A DNA stretch of 64,000 nucleotides from an uncultured Paracoccaceae bacterium (GTDB lineage Bacteria; Pseudomonadota; Alphaproteobacteria; Rhodobacterales; Rhodobacteraceae), in the NCBI GenBank assembly GCA_938092015.1, contig CALKOT010000011.1, forward strand, positions 97,069 through 161,068, read 5' to 3'. Made by a program: the position numbers and the translations under genes. Position 1 is the stretch's first letter. Each line of letters begins with the position of its first letter. Below are positions 1-9,006 of the stretch, one piece after another. The notes beneath the pieces were generated by a model. The model did not search any database. It saw nothing but the letters and a program-made list of their open reading frames with translations, and had not been told where the DNA came from.

Positions 1-164
1 ATGATCATCAACAATGAAGATTTGCCCGAACCAGACGGCCCAACAATGCCCAAACTTTCACCCGGATTGACGGTCAAATCGACGCCTTTGAGAATATCGA
101 CCCGCCCGGCCTTGCTCGAAAGGCTCAAATGCACATCTTTAAGGGCGAAAGCAGGGTCTGACAT
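1..164 (-). CDS. ABC transporter ATP-binding protein, N-terminal part (LolD/YbbA type)
   Basis: Only the first 54 codons are inside the window; the gene continues past the left edge. The visible part starts MSDPAFALKDVHLSLSSKAG and contains a complete Walker A loop, GPSGSGKSS, near residue 44, after the phrase ILKGVDLTVNPGESLGIVG typical of LolD/YbbA ATPases. It is divergent from the arylesterase gene, with only 16 nt between the two start codons. That ATPase/arylesterase divergence is common in proteobacteria, where the ATPase works with a large FtsX-type permease on envelope substrates. The substrate cannot be told from this fragment. Confidence 0.85.
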   Translation of the reverse strand, partial: MSDPAFALKDVHLSLSSKAGRVDILKGVDLTVNPGESLGIVGPSGSGKSSLLMI

Positions 165-180
165 TATGAAGGGCGTCCTT

Positions 181-855
181 ATGAATACTCAGGTTTTACG
201 TGGATATGGCGCTCACGCATGGTTGCGCAAGGCGGCCTTAGGCCTTTTCACGTCGCTCACACTGGTTTCCGGCGTTTTCGCCGCGCCTGTCACGATCGTC
301 GCCCTCGGCGACAGCCTGACCCACGGCTACGGCTTGCCAGTCGAAGACGGCTTTGTACCGCAGCTTGAGGCCTGGTTGCAGGACAATGGCGCGCCTGACG
401 TTATCGTGAAGAACGCGGGCGTCAGTGGCGACACCACCCGTGGTGGGGTGGAGCGGTTTGAGTGGTCACTGGCCGAAGGCGGCGATGCGGTCATCGTTGA
501 ATTGGGCGGTAATGATCTTCTGCGCGGGATTGATCCGGCTTCGTCCCGCGTGAATCTCGATGGCATTCTAATCAAAGCGGCAAAGCAAAACCTTCCCGTC
601 CTGCTGACCGGCATGCAGGCGCCGCTAAATTACGGACCTGAGTACAAGGAAGCGTTCGATGCGATGTACCCAGAGTTGGCTGAAGAGCATGGCGCAATTT
701 ACGATCCGTTCTTTCTGGAGGGCATGATTGATCGGCCAGAACTGTTTCAGGATGACGGCATTCATCCGAACAAAGACGGCGTTGCGGTTCTGGTGAGCCG
801 GTTTGGCCCAATCGCGCTGCAACTGATCGAACGGGTAGAAGCCAGCCGAGAATGA
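181..855 (+). CDS. Arylesterase / lysophospholipase L1-like SGNH hydrolase
   Basis: A 224-residue GDSL esterase of the TesA type, cleaving small acyl esters or lysophospholipids in the periplasm. The N-terminus is a signal peptide (about residues 1-34, cleavage after GVFA). The nucleophile block ALGDSLTHGYG follows immediately (Ser45), then the GGND block, and the catalytic Asp/His pair in DGIHPN near the C-terminus. I chose the ATG at 181 because AAGGG lies 7 nt upstream; an ATG at 166 would lie nearly on top of the divergent gene's start. It overlaps the next gene by four bases (ATGA), so the two are probably cotranscribed. Confidence 0.9.
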   Translation: MNTQVLRGYGAHAWLRKAALGLFTSLTLVSGVFAAPVTIVALGDSLTHGYGLPVEDGFVPQLEAWLQDNGAPDVIVKNAGVSGDTTRGGVERFEWSLAEGGDAVIVELGGNDLLRGIDPASSRVNLDGILIKAAKQNLPVLLTGMQAPLNYGPEYKEAFDAMYPELAEEHGAIYDPFFLEGMIDRPELFQDDGIHPNKDGVAVLVSRFGPIALQLIERVEASRE

Positions 856-1385
856 TCCGTCTCTTCGCAGCCCTGTCTTTGCCTTCTGAGGTCACAGAAC
901 GCCTGCTGGCGCTGCAAACTGGCCTTAGCGGCTGGCGTTTGTCGCCAGAACGGAACCTGCATGTGACGTTAGCCTTCTTTGGAGAGATTGACCAAAGGCA
1001 GGCTGAGGATGTGGATGCCGCCCTACGGTCCATCACCTCACCCAGGTTTGATCTGTGGCTTGATGGCGTCGATGTCTTCGGCGCCCCGAAACCTCGCATC
1101 GCTTATGCGGCCGTACGCCCAGATCCGACGCTGTCCCAGTTGCGCGACAAAATCAGACAGACAGGCCGGACTGCGGGGCTTGAATTGACGTCCGAACGGT
1201 ATGTGCCGCACGTCACGCTGGGCCGAGGCGGCGCGCGGGCCGATCAGCGGCTGACACGGTGGCTGGAAGGCGGGGCGGCGTTCATGGCTGGGCCTGTCTC
1301 AATCAGCAGTTTTCAGCTGTACCGGTCGGACCTTGGGCGGGGCGGGCCGACATATTCTGAACTGGCCAGCTATGACCTCACCTAA
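852..1385 (+). CDS. thpR: RNA 2',3'-cyclic phosphodiesterase (ThpR/LigT family)
   Basis: A 177-residue protein of the 2H phosphoesterase superfamily, which opens 2',3'-cyclic phosphates on RNA to 2'-phosphates. Both catalytic HxTx motifs are present: LHVTLAFFGE near residue 37 and PHVTLGRGG near residue 121, at the usual spacing. The opening MIRLFAALSLP is typical for the family. The start overlaps the arylesterase stop in an ATGA junction, suggesting translational coupling. A strong hairpin follows the stop codon. Confidence 0.93.
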   Translation: MIRLFAALSLPSEVTERLLALQTGLSGWRLSPERNLHVTLAFFGEIDQRQAEDVDAALRSITSPRFDLWLDGVDVFGAPKPRIAYAAVRPDPTLSQLRDKIRQTGRTAGLELTSERYVPHVTLGRGGARADQRLTRWLEGGAAFMAGPVSISSFQLYRSDLGRGGPTYSELASYDLT

Positions 1386-1393
1386 ATGAAAAA

Positions 1394-1421
1394 GCGCGGA
1401 TCAGACTGATCTGATCCGCGC
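1394..1421. terminator. Hairpin terminator between convergent genes
   Basis: An 11-bp perfect stem (GCGCGGATCAG paired with CTGATCCGCGC) with a 6-nt loop. It has A-rich sequence on its left and CATTTTC on its right, and lies just after the thpR stop and before the end of the opposing DUF1127 gene. The flanking A and T tracts fit a bidirectional Rho-independent terminator. Confidence 0.75.
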
Positions 1422-1451
1422 CATTTTCGCCTTGTGATTGTCAGGGTGCAA

Positions 1452-1670
1452 TCAACGTGACGAAACATTCCAGAAGGATTTGTGTGCTTCGCGGTCAGCC
1501 GCGTTTGGATTCACACCGATATCTTCCAGGCGCGAATAGGGCATGTTGCGCAGGGCGTTACGCTCACGTTTCGCATTTACCCACAGCTTTACCGTCTTGA
1601 AAACGGCGATCCCGGAAGGGGCGGAAACGAAGGATTCGGTCAAGTAGGCCATGATGCTATCCATAAGCAA
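1452..1670 (-). CDS. DUF1127 domain small protein
   Basis: A 72-residue basic protein. The C-terminal half (RNALRNMPYSRLEDIGVNPNA) matches the short Arg-rich DUF1127/YjiS pattern, in which the invariant core is L-x-x-M/L-x-x-x-x-L-x-D-I-G. Alternative starts are the second Met (1664) and MAYLTES (1652). Such proteins are abundant in Rhodobacterales, and some act in RNA turnover or phosphate/carbon homeostasis; nothing here indicates which. It is convergent with thpR. Confidence 0.75.
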   Translation of the reverse strand: MLMDSIMAYLTESFVSAPSGIAVFKTVKLWVNAKRERNALRNMPYSRLEDIGVNPNAADREAHKSFWNVSSR

Positions 1671-1775
1671 AGTAGATGAAAGCGCCCGAACTCATCATCG
1701 GACCTGATCTATCTAGGTGTTCGTGGTCCATTAGTTAAATGAATTGATTTCATCTGAATCATCACGGAGTGTGAT

Positions 1776-2651
1776 ATGATTAGGAATATGGATCTGACCG
1801 CGCTGCGCAGCTTTGTGACTGTCGCGGACACTGGCAAAGTGACGGCGGCGGCGACACGGTTGAACCTGACGCAGTCGGCAGTTTCAATGCAGTTGAAGCG
1901 GCTTGAGGATATGCTGGGCCAGCCCCTGCTGGACCGCGCAGGCCGGGGCGTGGCGCTGACATCGCAGGGTGAACAGCTACTGTCGTACGCCCGCCGCATG
2001 GTTGCGCTGAATGATGAGGCATGGTCGCGCCTGACTCATTCAGAATTTGAGGGTGAGCTGATCCTCGGCGTCCCGCACGACATCGTCTATCCGCACGCGC
2101 CAGAAGTACTGCAGCGGTTTGCACGTGAATTTCCACGCGTGAAAATCACTCTCGACAGTTCCTACACAACTCGCCTGAAGGAACGTCTTGCGAAAGGTGA
2201 GGCTGATCTGATCCTGACTACAGAAGCGTGCGATACCACAGGCGGCGAAACGCTGGTGACCAGCCAGATGGTTTGGGTTGGCGCGCCAGGCGGATCGGCA
2301 TGGCGATCGCGTCCCTTGCGGCTGGCGTATGAGCGGGCCTGCATCTTTCGTGGCCCGGTCCAAGCACGGTTGGATCAGGCGGGCATCCCATGGGAGATGG
2401 CGGTCGAATCCGATTCGACCCGGTCGGTTGAGGCAAGCGTATCGGCCGACCTCGCCATCCATTCCTCAATCGCTGCGGCGATCCCGGAGTATTTTGAAAC
2501 GATCCCCCACAGCGGCGCCTTGCCCGCATTACCGTCGATTGCAATCAACATGTACCTAGGCGACGGGCCGAACCGTCCTTTGATCGAGAAGTTGGCCCAG
2601 GTGGTGCGTGAGGCATACGGTGCGCATCGCGTGGCAATTGCCGCTGAGTGA
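1776..2651 (+). CDS. LysR-family transcriptional regulator
   Basis: A 291-residue LysR regulator. The N-terminal winged helix contains LRSFVTVADTGKVTAAATRLNLTQSAVSMQLKRLE in two stretches matching the family signature; the effector-binding domain follows (GELILGVPHDIVYPHAPEVL). GGAG lies 6 nt upstream of the ATG at 1776, so I prefer it to the Met five codons later. It has no obvious divergent target: the neighbours are a small DUF1127 gene and a convergent MarR-type gene. The effector is unknown. Confidence 0.9.
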   Translation: MIRNMDLTALRSFVTVADTGKVTAAATRLNLTQSAVSMQLKRLEDMLGQPLLDRAGRGVALTSQGEQLLSYARRMVALNDEAWSRLTHSEFEGELILGVPHDIVYPHAPEVLQRFAREFPRVKITLDSSYTTRLKERLAKGEADLILTTEACDTTGGETLVTSQMVWVGAPGGSAWRSRPLRLAYERACIFRGPVQARLDQAGIPWEMAVESDSTRSVEASVSADLAIHSSIAAAIPEYFETIPHSGALPALPSIAINMYLGDGPNRPLIEKLAQVVREAYGAHRVAIAAE

Positions 2652-2771
2652 AGGGTTTGACGCTTTGCATTGTCGGTCCGTGCGATGAGCACGGGCCGCC
2701 CCATTGGCGGTAGCCACTTCCAGAGAATTGGTGCGAGGTCAGGTCGAGAAGCCGGAAACAGGCCTCACCAA

Positions 2772-3311
2772 CTATTTCTTCTTTTTCTTCTTACCCGGCA
2801 CCAAATGCGCCACAGCAGCCCCAGCTTTCATTACAGAGGTGATCTGGCCGGGTGATAGCGCGTTCATCTGGCGTCCCCAGTCATCAACCGCATCAGCAAA
2901 TTTGCTTATCTTCTGCAGCCGTTTGGCAACCGGTTTCGCCACATCAACCGAAGTCACTGCCTTTAGCGCAGCAACGGCTGGGTCAAACTCCCGCGCTTTT
3001 CGATAGGCGGCCACACGGGACGCAATCTCAATCGGGTCATCCAAAGCTGTGAACCGCTCTTTGCGCCCGCCGATCGAAGGTTGCGTTTCGACCAGACCGA
3101 TGGCGCGCAGGTCCTTCATGCTCATCGAGACGTTGGACCGGGCGATATCCAGCCCGGCGACGATCTCGTCCGCTGTTAGCGCCTTTTCAGACACCAGAAG
3201 CAGGCCGTGGATGCGCGCGGCAGACCGCCCGATGCCCCATGCTGATCCAAGTTCACCCCATTGCATGACGAACGGGGCCAATTCCGGCGGTAGTACTTTT
3301 TTGTCGCTCAT
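2772..3311 (-). CDS. GbsR/MarR-family transcriptional regulator
   Basis: A 179-residue winged-helix protein. FVMQWGELGSAWGIGRSAARIHGLLL followed by LTADEIVAGLDIARSNVSMSMKDLRAIGLVE (given here in outline) is the GbsR/MarR arrangement: a long first helix, then an HTH that recognises DNA. GbsR-type proteins often control uptake or oxidation of choline-like osmolytes, but no such genes adjoin it. The C-terminus ends in six lysines (residues 174-179), an unusual tail. It lies 38 nt downstream of the decarboxylase stop and reads the same way, so cotranscription with the decarboxylase gene is possible. Confidence 0.85.
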   Translation of the reverse strand: MSDKKVLPPELAPFVMQWGELGSAWGIGRSAARIHGLLLVSEKALTADEIVAGLDIARSNVSMSMKDLRAIGLVETQPSIGGRKERFTALDDPIEIASRVAAYRKAREFDPAVAALKAVTSVDVAKPVAKRLQKISKFADAVDDWGRQMNALSPGQITSVMKAGAAVAHLVPGKKKKKK

Positions 3312-3349
3312 TGGTGAAATCTAGCGCAGGTGAGCATGATTGTAACCGG

Positions 3350-4942
3350 TCAATCCACCTGCCAGTCATGTTCCTTGATTTCGATCACAGTCGGGGCTGA
3401 ACCTTTCCGCCCACCGTCAACCGCCGCCAAAAGAGACGCGATGTTCGTTACGGCGGCGTATTGCGCGCCAAACCCTTTCGCGAGTGCCGCGAAATCAATG
3501 GGCGACAAGTCAACACCAGCAGTCTGGATCTGATTTGACTGCATATAGCTGCGGATCTCGCCGTAGCCGTCATTGTTCCAGATCAGCAAGATGACAGGCG
3601 CGCCTGCCTCAGCCGCCGCTGCAAGTTCGGGAATGGTGTAAAGCGCGCCACCGTCACCCGCGAGGGCGATGACAGGCGCATCCGGGCGCGCGATCTGCGC
3701 GCCTATTGCGGCGGGCAAGGCATAGCCCAGCGTCCCGAACCCGGTAGAGCCGGTGAACCACTGGCGCGACCCCGGCGCCCGACCTGCGCAAGTGGCGGTG
3801 TAAGATGGCTCAGCGCTATCACCGACAAGGATCGCGTTAGGGTACGCCTCCCAAAGCGCTTCAATCATTGGCAGGTGGCGCGTGTAATTCTCAGCGAGAT
3901 CCTTTTGGGGGGCGGCGGCACAAGCGTTCAGATCTACGTCGGGCGCGGGGGGGCGATTGATTGCGCTCAAAAGCGCTTCGGCAAACGCTGAGGCATCTGC
4001 TTCGATAGCGAGGTCTGGTTCGATGTTTCTGTTAAGCTGACTGGGATCGATATCAACGCGGATCAATGTCCCGGTCACTTGAGGCGGCTCATCAGTGTAA
4101 AAGGTCCACTCTGTGTCGCCAAATTCTGCGCCGAGTGACAAGACGACATCAGCCTTGCTCAGCAATTCGCGTTGCCCGGAGCCGAACAGCATCCCACCAG
4201 CATTCAAAGGGTGGTCATGCGTCAGCAGTCCCTTGGCGTTTGACGACGTAAGCGTTGGGGCGCCCAGCGCCTCAGCCAGCGCCGTCGCTGTCTCTGCGCC
4301 CATGCGGGTTGCGCCGCCACCCAGCACGAGGACGGGCCTCACGGAGCGGTTCAAAAGGCCCAGGGCCTTGTCGAAAGTAGCAGCCTCAGGCGTCTTGACC
4401 GTAGCCCGCACGCGTGGGTTAGGAACATCGCCGGCGTCCAACGACAAACGATCAATAGGGATCTGGATATGAACCGGGCGCGGGCGTTCAGTTGCAAACA
4501 GGTCCATCGCATCGTCCAGCGCCGTGGCAAGCTCGGCCCCGTCCCGCACCTGTCGCGACCACGCAGAAACGCCATCGATCAGCGCTTGCTGATTCTGCAT
4601 CTCGTGCAGGCGACCTAAGCCCTTGCCGATATGCTCTTCAGCATTCACGGACGAAATCACCAGCATCGGAATGCTGTCGCCGTAAGCCTGCCCCATCGCT
4701 GTGGCGATGTTGGTCATTCCCGGCCCGGTGATGATGAAGCAGGCGGCGACTTTGCCGGTGGCGCGGTAGTACCCATCCGCCATGAACCCGGCGCCCTGTT
4801 CGTGGCGCGGGGTATGGTGCGTCAGGCCAGACCCAGGCATCCCGCGATACATCTCAACTGTATGCACGCCGGGGATGCCGAAGACAGTATCAACGCCCCG
4901 CTCAACAAGAAGCTGCGGGATCAAAGCGCCAAGGGAAGCCAT
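3350..4942 (-). CDS. Thiamine-diphosphate enzyme, probable 5-guanidino-2-oxopentanoate decarboxylase
   Basis: A 530-residue member of the acetolactate synthase/pyruvate decarboxylase superfamily. The N-terminal domain holds the catalytic glutamate in PRHEQGAGFMADGY and the run ITGPGMTNIATAMGQAY. The C-terminal ThDP/Mg motif is GDGGALYTIPEL through LLIWNNDGYGEIR. FGIPGVHTVEMYRG at the N-terminus resembles the AruI group, which decarboxylates the 2-keto acid made from arginine by transamination. An anabolic acetolactate synthase is less likely, since no small subunit adjoins it. The exact substrate is inferred from overall resemblance, not from neighbouring genes. Confidence 0.7.
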   Translation of the reverse strand: MASLGALIPQLLVERGVDTVFGIPGVHTVEMYRGMPGSGLTHHTPRHEQGAGFMADGYYRATGKVAACFIITGPGMTNIATAMGQAYGDSIPMLVISSVNAEEHIGKGLGRLHEMQNQQALIDGVSAWSRQVRDGAELATALDDAMDLFATERPRPVHIQIPIDRLSLDAGDVPNPRVRATVKTPEAATFDKALGLLNRSVRPVLVLGGGATRMGAETATALAEALGAPTLTSSNAKGLLTHDHPLNAGGMLFGSGQRELLSKADVVLSLGAEFGDTEWTFYTDEPPQVTGTLIRVDIDPSQLNRNIEPDLAIEADASAFAEALLSAINRPPAPDVDLNACAAAPQKDLAENYTRHLPMIEALWEAYPNAILVGDSAEPSYTATCAGRAPGSRQWFTGSTGFGTLGYALPAAIGAQIARPDAPVIALAGDGGALYTIPELAAAAEAGAPVILLIWNNDGYGEIRSYMQSNQIQTAGVDLSPIDFAALAKGFGAQYAAVTNIASLLAAVDGGRKGSAPTVIEIKEHDWQVD

Positions 4943-4981
4943 CGGGCGGACCTTTCTCAGACAGGCCGCAGGGGCGCGGCG

Positions 4982-5932
4982 TTACGCCGTGATAGCTGAT
5001 CCCTTGGCCGGGGCAAGAGGCCCGGTGTTTGGCCCGTGCAACTGGCCACAGCCGCTTAACGACGCGCGCACTGCGTCGATAGGTTCGGTCGGTTGGAAAT
5101 CGGGCAGCACGCGGTCAAATTCGGCTGCTTCGATCCCATGCGGGCGGTTCCAAAGGTAACGCATCGCGGCGACCTCTCGTATCAGCGGATTGAACAGGCC
5201 CATGATGTTCAGCACAAACCACGGCATACCGCCGCGTTTCAGCGGGCGTCCGGCGGCGCGTTCAATCAGATCCATCTATTCGTCGCCTGTCAGCGCGTAT
5301 CCCGGAAAGCCGATGTCGGCGAATTCTGGCAGCGTGCCTCGCCGCGCCGCCAGCATCTCAGCCGCCCGCGCCATGTTAGGCAGGAAGGCCCAAGTGTGCT
5401 TCAGGTTTGTTGGTCCCAGATACACCACCTTGCCCTTCGCGACCTTCGCCATCATCTGCCCTTCGAACCAGTTGTCGCCAGGGGCTGTGTCGATGAAGTC
5501 ACCACCCCGCAGGATGATCGTTTTCACACCGTTGGACCGATAGGCCGCCTCCATCTCAATGCGCTGGCGGGCCTTTTTGTGATCGCCAATATGCGGCGTC
5601 GCTGCGGACAGGCGCGGCGGCAGATTCTGGCCGTAGTTATAGACATTTCCCGGGATCAAAACTGTCGCGCCCATGGCCTTCGCTGCATCAATTACGGCTG
5701 CGTTCATCCAGGACAAATCAACCTCCCAGTCCGTATAGGCAGGGTTGAGGGCATTGACGATCACATCAACTTCAGCCGCCCGGTGCAGCGCATCACGATT
5801 TGTCAGATCACCCCGGATAACGCTGGGCATGGCCGCAGCGCCCGGGTCAAGGCGGCGCCATTCCGTAACCTTCCACCCTGCGGCGCGGCCAAAACGGCCG
5901 GTAGAACCAAGGATGAGGGCTGAACCTGACAT
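4982..5932 (-). pseudogene. NAD-dependent epimerase/reductase gene interrupted by an in-frame TAG
   Basis: Two pieces in one frame form a 315-residue extended-SDR/NmrA-like protein. The first 218 residues hold the Rossmann loop (LILGSTGRFG) and YNYGQN. After TGDE comes TAG (5276-5278), then directly MDLIERAAGRPLK and the C-terminal domain. Removing the stop restores a normal-length protein. The helix after the glycine loop also looks short: GRFGRAAGWKV leaves about 7-8 residues fewer than usual before the second strand, which suggests a small deletion. It is divergent from a LysR gene that probably controlled it. Function of the intact form is unknown; a nucleotide-sugar or quinone oxidoreductase role is possible. 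Confidence 0.75.
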
Positions 5933-5970
5933 AATAATCTCCGTTTGTTGGTGTCAGAGTGAATGTGTCT

Positions 5971-6026
5971 ATTCAATATCAAATACATAAGACCCACTTG
6001 CGCATCCTACTTATTCATATTTGAAT
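5971..6026. promoter_or_regulatory. Candidate LysR binding sites in the divergent intergenic region
   Basis: The 100-bp region between the epimerase gene and the LysR gene contains a perfect dyad, ATTCA-TATT-TGAAT (6013-6026), and a second ATTCA half-site at 5971. The 9-mer AATATCAAA occurs at 5975-5983 and again at 6024-6032. Spaced AT-rich dyads between a LysR gene and its divergent target are the usual site of LysR autoregulation and activation. Binding is inferred only from position and symmetry. Confidence 0.45.
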
Positions 6027-6032
6027 ATCAAA

Positions 6033-6914
6033 ATGCCCGACTCTTTTGACTGGAACGATGTAAAGACACTGATCGCCGCGGCGGAGGCAGGCTCTTTATC
6101 CGCCGCCGCAGCCAATACCGGGATCAGCCAGCCAACGCTCGGTCGCAAAATCGACTCGCTTGAGGCTTCGCTGGGCCTGAAGCTGTTTGAACGCGGCCCG
6201 CAAGGCATGACACTGACCGACAGTGGCGCCGATATGCTGGCCCATGCGCAGCATATGCAGGAAGCCGCCTCTCGCCTGTCTCTTGCTGCAACGGGACGGG
6301 CCGAAACGCTTGAAGGAACTGTCCGCATCACCGCCCCGCAAGTGATGAGCGCACATCACCTGCCCGCCATCCTGACCCGCTTGCTGGATGAAGAGCCGGG
6401 GGTTGAGGTTGAATTGGTCGCCACCAATGACACTGAAAACCTGCTGCGGCGCGAAGCAGAAATCGCCATCCGCATGTTCCGTCCGACGCAGGCTGACTTG
6501 ATCGCCAAGAAGGTCACTGAAATGCACCTTGGCCTCTTTGCCGCCAAAACCTACCTCGCCGCGCATGGAGAGCCGACGCTAGAGACTTTCGCCGATCACC
6601 GCATGGTAAGCTATGACCGCAACCCATTGATTGCCGACTGGTTGCGGAAGTACGGGATTGAGCCGCCTTCAGGTTTCCTTTGTCTCAGAACCGACGATCA
6701 GGTTGTACACTGGAATATGGTCGTCGCGGGCGCCGGTATCGGCCCAAACCAAATCGCTGTCGGCGAAGCAGAACCATTAGTCAGCCGCATCTTGCCTAAT
6801 TTGGACCTGCCACCGCTGCCTGTCTGGCTGACAGTGCACGAAGAACTCAGAACCAGCGCGCTGATCCGCAGGGTCTATGACTTCCTCGCGGAAGCTTTGT
6901 CAGACCTTAGTTAG
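6033..6914 (+). CDS. LysR-family transcriptional regulator
   Basis: A 293-residue LysR regulator counted from the ATG (MPDSFDWNDV). A TTG four codons upstream is possible but lacks support. The HTH reads AAEAGSLSAAAANTGISQPTLGRKIDSLE in outline, followed by LGLKLFERGPQGMTLTDSG. The effector domain shows PAILTRLLDEEPGVEVELV. It is divergent from the broken epimerase gene, its most likely target. An inverted repeat begins at its stop codon. Confidence 0.9.
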   Translation: MPDSFDWNDVKTLIAAAEAGSLSAAAANTGISQPTLGRKIDSLEASLGLKLFERGPQGMTLTDSGADMLAHAQHMQEAASRLSLAATGRAETLEGTVRITAPQVMSAHHLPAILTRLLDEEPGVEVELVATNDTENLLRREAEIAIRMFRPTQADLIAKKVTEMHLGLFAAKTYLAAHGEPTLETFADHRMVSYDRNPLIADWLRKYGIEPPSGFLCLRTDDQVVHWNMVVAGAGIGPNQIAVGEAEPLVSRILPNLDLPPLPVWLTVHEELRTSALIRRVYDFLAEALSDLS

Positions 6915-7001
6915 AGCAATGGGCGCTTAGTCTGGGTCAGTTTTCCTATGAAACGCCCGCCCTTGAGGCAATTCACGGATCAGAGTTTGTGCCCATTGCT
7001 C
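6914..7001. repeat. Wide inverted repeat upstream of leuB
   Basis: Arms GAGCAATGGGC (6914-6924) and GCCCATTGCTC (6991-7001) are perfect complements of 11 bp separated by 66 nt. The first arm starts at the last base of the LysR stop codon, and the second lies 63 nt before leuB. It could close a long structured leader or act as a binding dyad. No leader peptide rich in Leu codons was seen. Confidence 0.45.
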
Positions 7002-7064
7002 AAAGCTTGACCTTACGCCCCTCGCCCGCTACCCGGCTGGCAACCAAAGATAAGGAGCGCTCTG

Positions 7065-8165
7065 ATGTCCAATTCCCTTCTGATTCTGCCCGGTGACGGC
7101 ATCGGCCCAGAGGTGATGACCGAAGTGAAGCGGGTCATCGACTGGCTCGGCGCCAACAAGGGCGTCCATTTTGATGTCAGCGAAGACCTTGTCGGCGGCG
7201 CAGCCTATGACGCGCACGGCACACCGCTGCATGACGACACGATGGCCAAGGCGCAGGAAGTCGACGCTGTTCTGCTGGGCGCCGTTGGCGGCCCGAAATA
7301 TGACAACCTGGATTTCTCGGTTAAACCCGAACGCGGCCTTCTGCGCCTGCGCAAGGAAATGGACCTTTTCGCCAACCTCCGTCCTGCGCAGTGCTTTGAT
7401 GCGCTTGCTGAGGCATCCAGCCTTAAGCACGACGTGGTCGCCGGCCTCGACATCATGATCGTGCGTGAGCTGACATCAGGCGTCTACTTTGGTGAGCCTC
7501 GCGGCATCCACACCGAAGGGAACGAGCGTGTGGGCATCAACACTCAGCGCTATACGACATCTGAAATCCAGCGCGTCGCGCGGTCAGCGTTTGAGCTGGC
7601 CAAGAAACGCGGTGGCAAGGTCTGCTCGATGGAGAAGGCCAATGTGATGGAATCGGGCATCCTCTGGCGTGAAGAAACCCAGAAGATTGGTGATGACGAG
7701 TATCCGGAAGTCGAGCTGACGCATATGTACGCCGACAATGGCGCCATGCAGTTGGTGCGCCAGCCAAAGCAATTTGACGTGATCGTCACAGACAACCTTT
7801 TTGGCGATATCCTTTCTGACATCGCGGCGATGCTGACTGGCTCTCTGGGCATGTTGCCGTCTGCATCCCTCGGCCTTCCAATGGCCAACGGTCGCCCGAA
7901 AGCGATGTACGAACCCGTCCACGGTTCCGCCCCTGACATCACAGGTCAGGGCATCGCCAATCCGATCGCCTGTATCCTTAGCTTTGCGATGGCTCTGCGC
8001 TATTCCTTCGACATGGGTGAAACCGCTGATCTGGTCGAAAATGCAGTGAATGCGGCACTGGCTGACGGCCTGCGTACGCCCGATCTGATGACCGTCGAAG
8101 GCGGCACCAAAGTCGGCACTACGCAAATGACTGACGCGATCTTGGCGAAGATGTCCGAGGCGTAG
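7065..8165 (+). CDS. leuB: 3-isopropylmalate dehydrogenase
   Basis: A 366-residue enzyme that oxidises and decarboxylates 3-isopropylmalate to 2-oxoisocaproate with NAD in leucine synthesis. [17 protein letters not shown] is the family opening. The substrate-binding region holds [18 protein letters not shown], and the metal-binding aspartates lie in [33 protein letters not shown] marks the NAD-binding part. A strong AAGGAG precedes the ATG. leuC/leuD do not follow within the window; the next gene is an acetyltransferase 13 nt downstream. Confidence 0.97.
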   Translation: MSNSLLILPGDGIGPEVMTEVKRVIDWLGANKGVHFDVSEDLVGGAAYDAHGTPLHDDTMAKAQEVDAVLLGAVGGPKYDNLDFSVKPERGLLRLRKEMDLFANLRPAQCFDALAEASSLKHDVVAGLDIMIVRELTSGVYFGEPRGIHTEGNERVGINTQRYTTSEIQRVARSAFELAKKRGGKVCSMEKANVMESGILWREETQKIGDDEYPEVELTHMYADNGAMQLVRQPKQFDVIVTDNLFGDILSDIAAMLTGSLGMLPSASLGLPMANGRPKAMYEPVHGSAPDITGQGIANPIACILSFAMALRYSFDMGETADLVENAVNAALADGLRTPDLMTVEGGTKVGTTQMTDAILAKMSEA

Positions 8166-8178
8166 TACTATTCCCTTT

Positions 8179-8844
8179 GTGGAGAGTGTGGATGTTACCC
8201 TGAAAGTCGGCTTACCGATGGAGTTGCGCCGCGATGCGGCACAACTTTATCTCGACGCGTTCGACAGAAAACTCGGCCCTGTTCTGGGCCGGGATGAACG
8301 CGCCGTCGGCTATCTGGCGCAAACCCTGCAATTGACCAAATCCATCGCTGCGTTGGGGCCAGATGGCGAACTTCTGGGCCTTGCAGGATTTCACGACGAT
8401 CGTGGCGGATTTGTTGGCGGCAGTTTTGGCGACCTGAAGCAACACTACGGGCTGATAGGTGCGACCTGGCGTGGCGTATTGCTCAGCTTGTTCGAACGCT
8501 CACCGCCAGACGATCAGTTGTTGATGGATGGTGTCGTCGTGTCCGCCGCCCGCCGGGGCATGGGTATAGGTACAGAACTGCTGAACGGTGTCGCAGAAGT
8601 CACCAAAGCGCGTGAGTTATCGATTATCCGGCTGGATGTCGTTGACACCAACCCCCGTGCCCAAGCGCTGTACGAACGGCACGGATTTACACCAGCGGGC
8701 GAACAAAGCGTTTGGCCACTTCACTGGCTGTTCGGCTTTCGCAAATCAACTATGATGGAAAAGACGCTGGAAGGTGATGACAGCAACGGGCCGAAAGGCG
8801 ATGCTTTCAAGAGCCTGGATGCGGGTGATCATGATGACTATTAG
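8179..8844 (+). CDS. GNAT-family N-acetyltransferase
   Basis: A 221-residue GNAT acetyltransferase using acetyl-CoA. The core is MDGVVVSAARRGMGIGTELL (pyrophosphate loop R/Q-x-x-G-x-G/A) followed by LDVVDTNPRAQALYERHGF. The first GTG (8179) and a GTG three codons on are both weakly supported; MELRRDAAQ at 8218 is the first ATG. It starts 13 nt after leuB, so it is likely cotranscribed, though the roles are not obviously linked. The C-terminal tail is acidic. The substrate is unknown. Confidence 0.85.
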   Translation: MESVDVTLKVGLPMELRRDAAQLYLDAFDRKLGPVLGRDERAVGYLAQTLQLTKSIAALGPDGELLGLAGFHDDRGGFVGGSFGDLKQHYGLIGATWRGVLLSLFERSPPDDQLLMDGVVVSAARRGMGIGTELLNGVAEVTKARELSIIRLDVVDTNPRAQALYERHGFTPAGEQSVWPLHWLFGFRKSTMMEKTLEGDDSNGPKGDAFKSLDAGDHDDY

Positions 8845-8981
8845 CCCAAATAAAGGGCGCGCAAAGTTCGTTCCTGGACCGGCCAAATAACCTTTCATCC
8901 TTCGCATCAGGTTAGATCAAAACAAGAACATAATGTGACGATTAGATAGACATTTGTTATATATCAATAGCTTATTTTTTC

Positions 8982-9001
8982 TTTCACATGTGAAAGCTTT
9001 T
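8982..9001 (-). repeat. 20-bp palindromic element, copy 1 (AAAAGCTTTCACATGTGAAA)
   Basis: Copy 1 lies 5 nt beyond the helicase stop codon in the helicase's reading direction. It contains a perfect 16-bp palindrome (CTTTCACATGTGAAAG). An identical 20-mer lies 22 nt beyond another stop codon at 21280-21299, in the same orientation relative to its upstream gene. No T run follows, so a Rho-independent terminator is unlikely. Confidence 0.6.
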
Positions 9002-9006
9002 GAGAA

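Noticed and set aside
8981..8996. ParB-binding parS site
   Set aside because: The alphaproteobacterial parS consensus has CACGTG at its centre and TGTT/AACA ends. Here the centre is CACATGTG and the ends differ, and no parAB genes adjoin.
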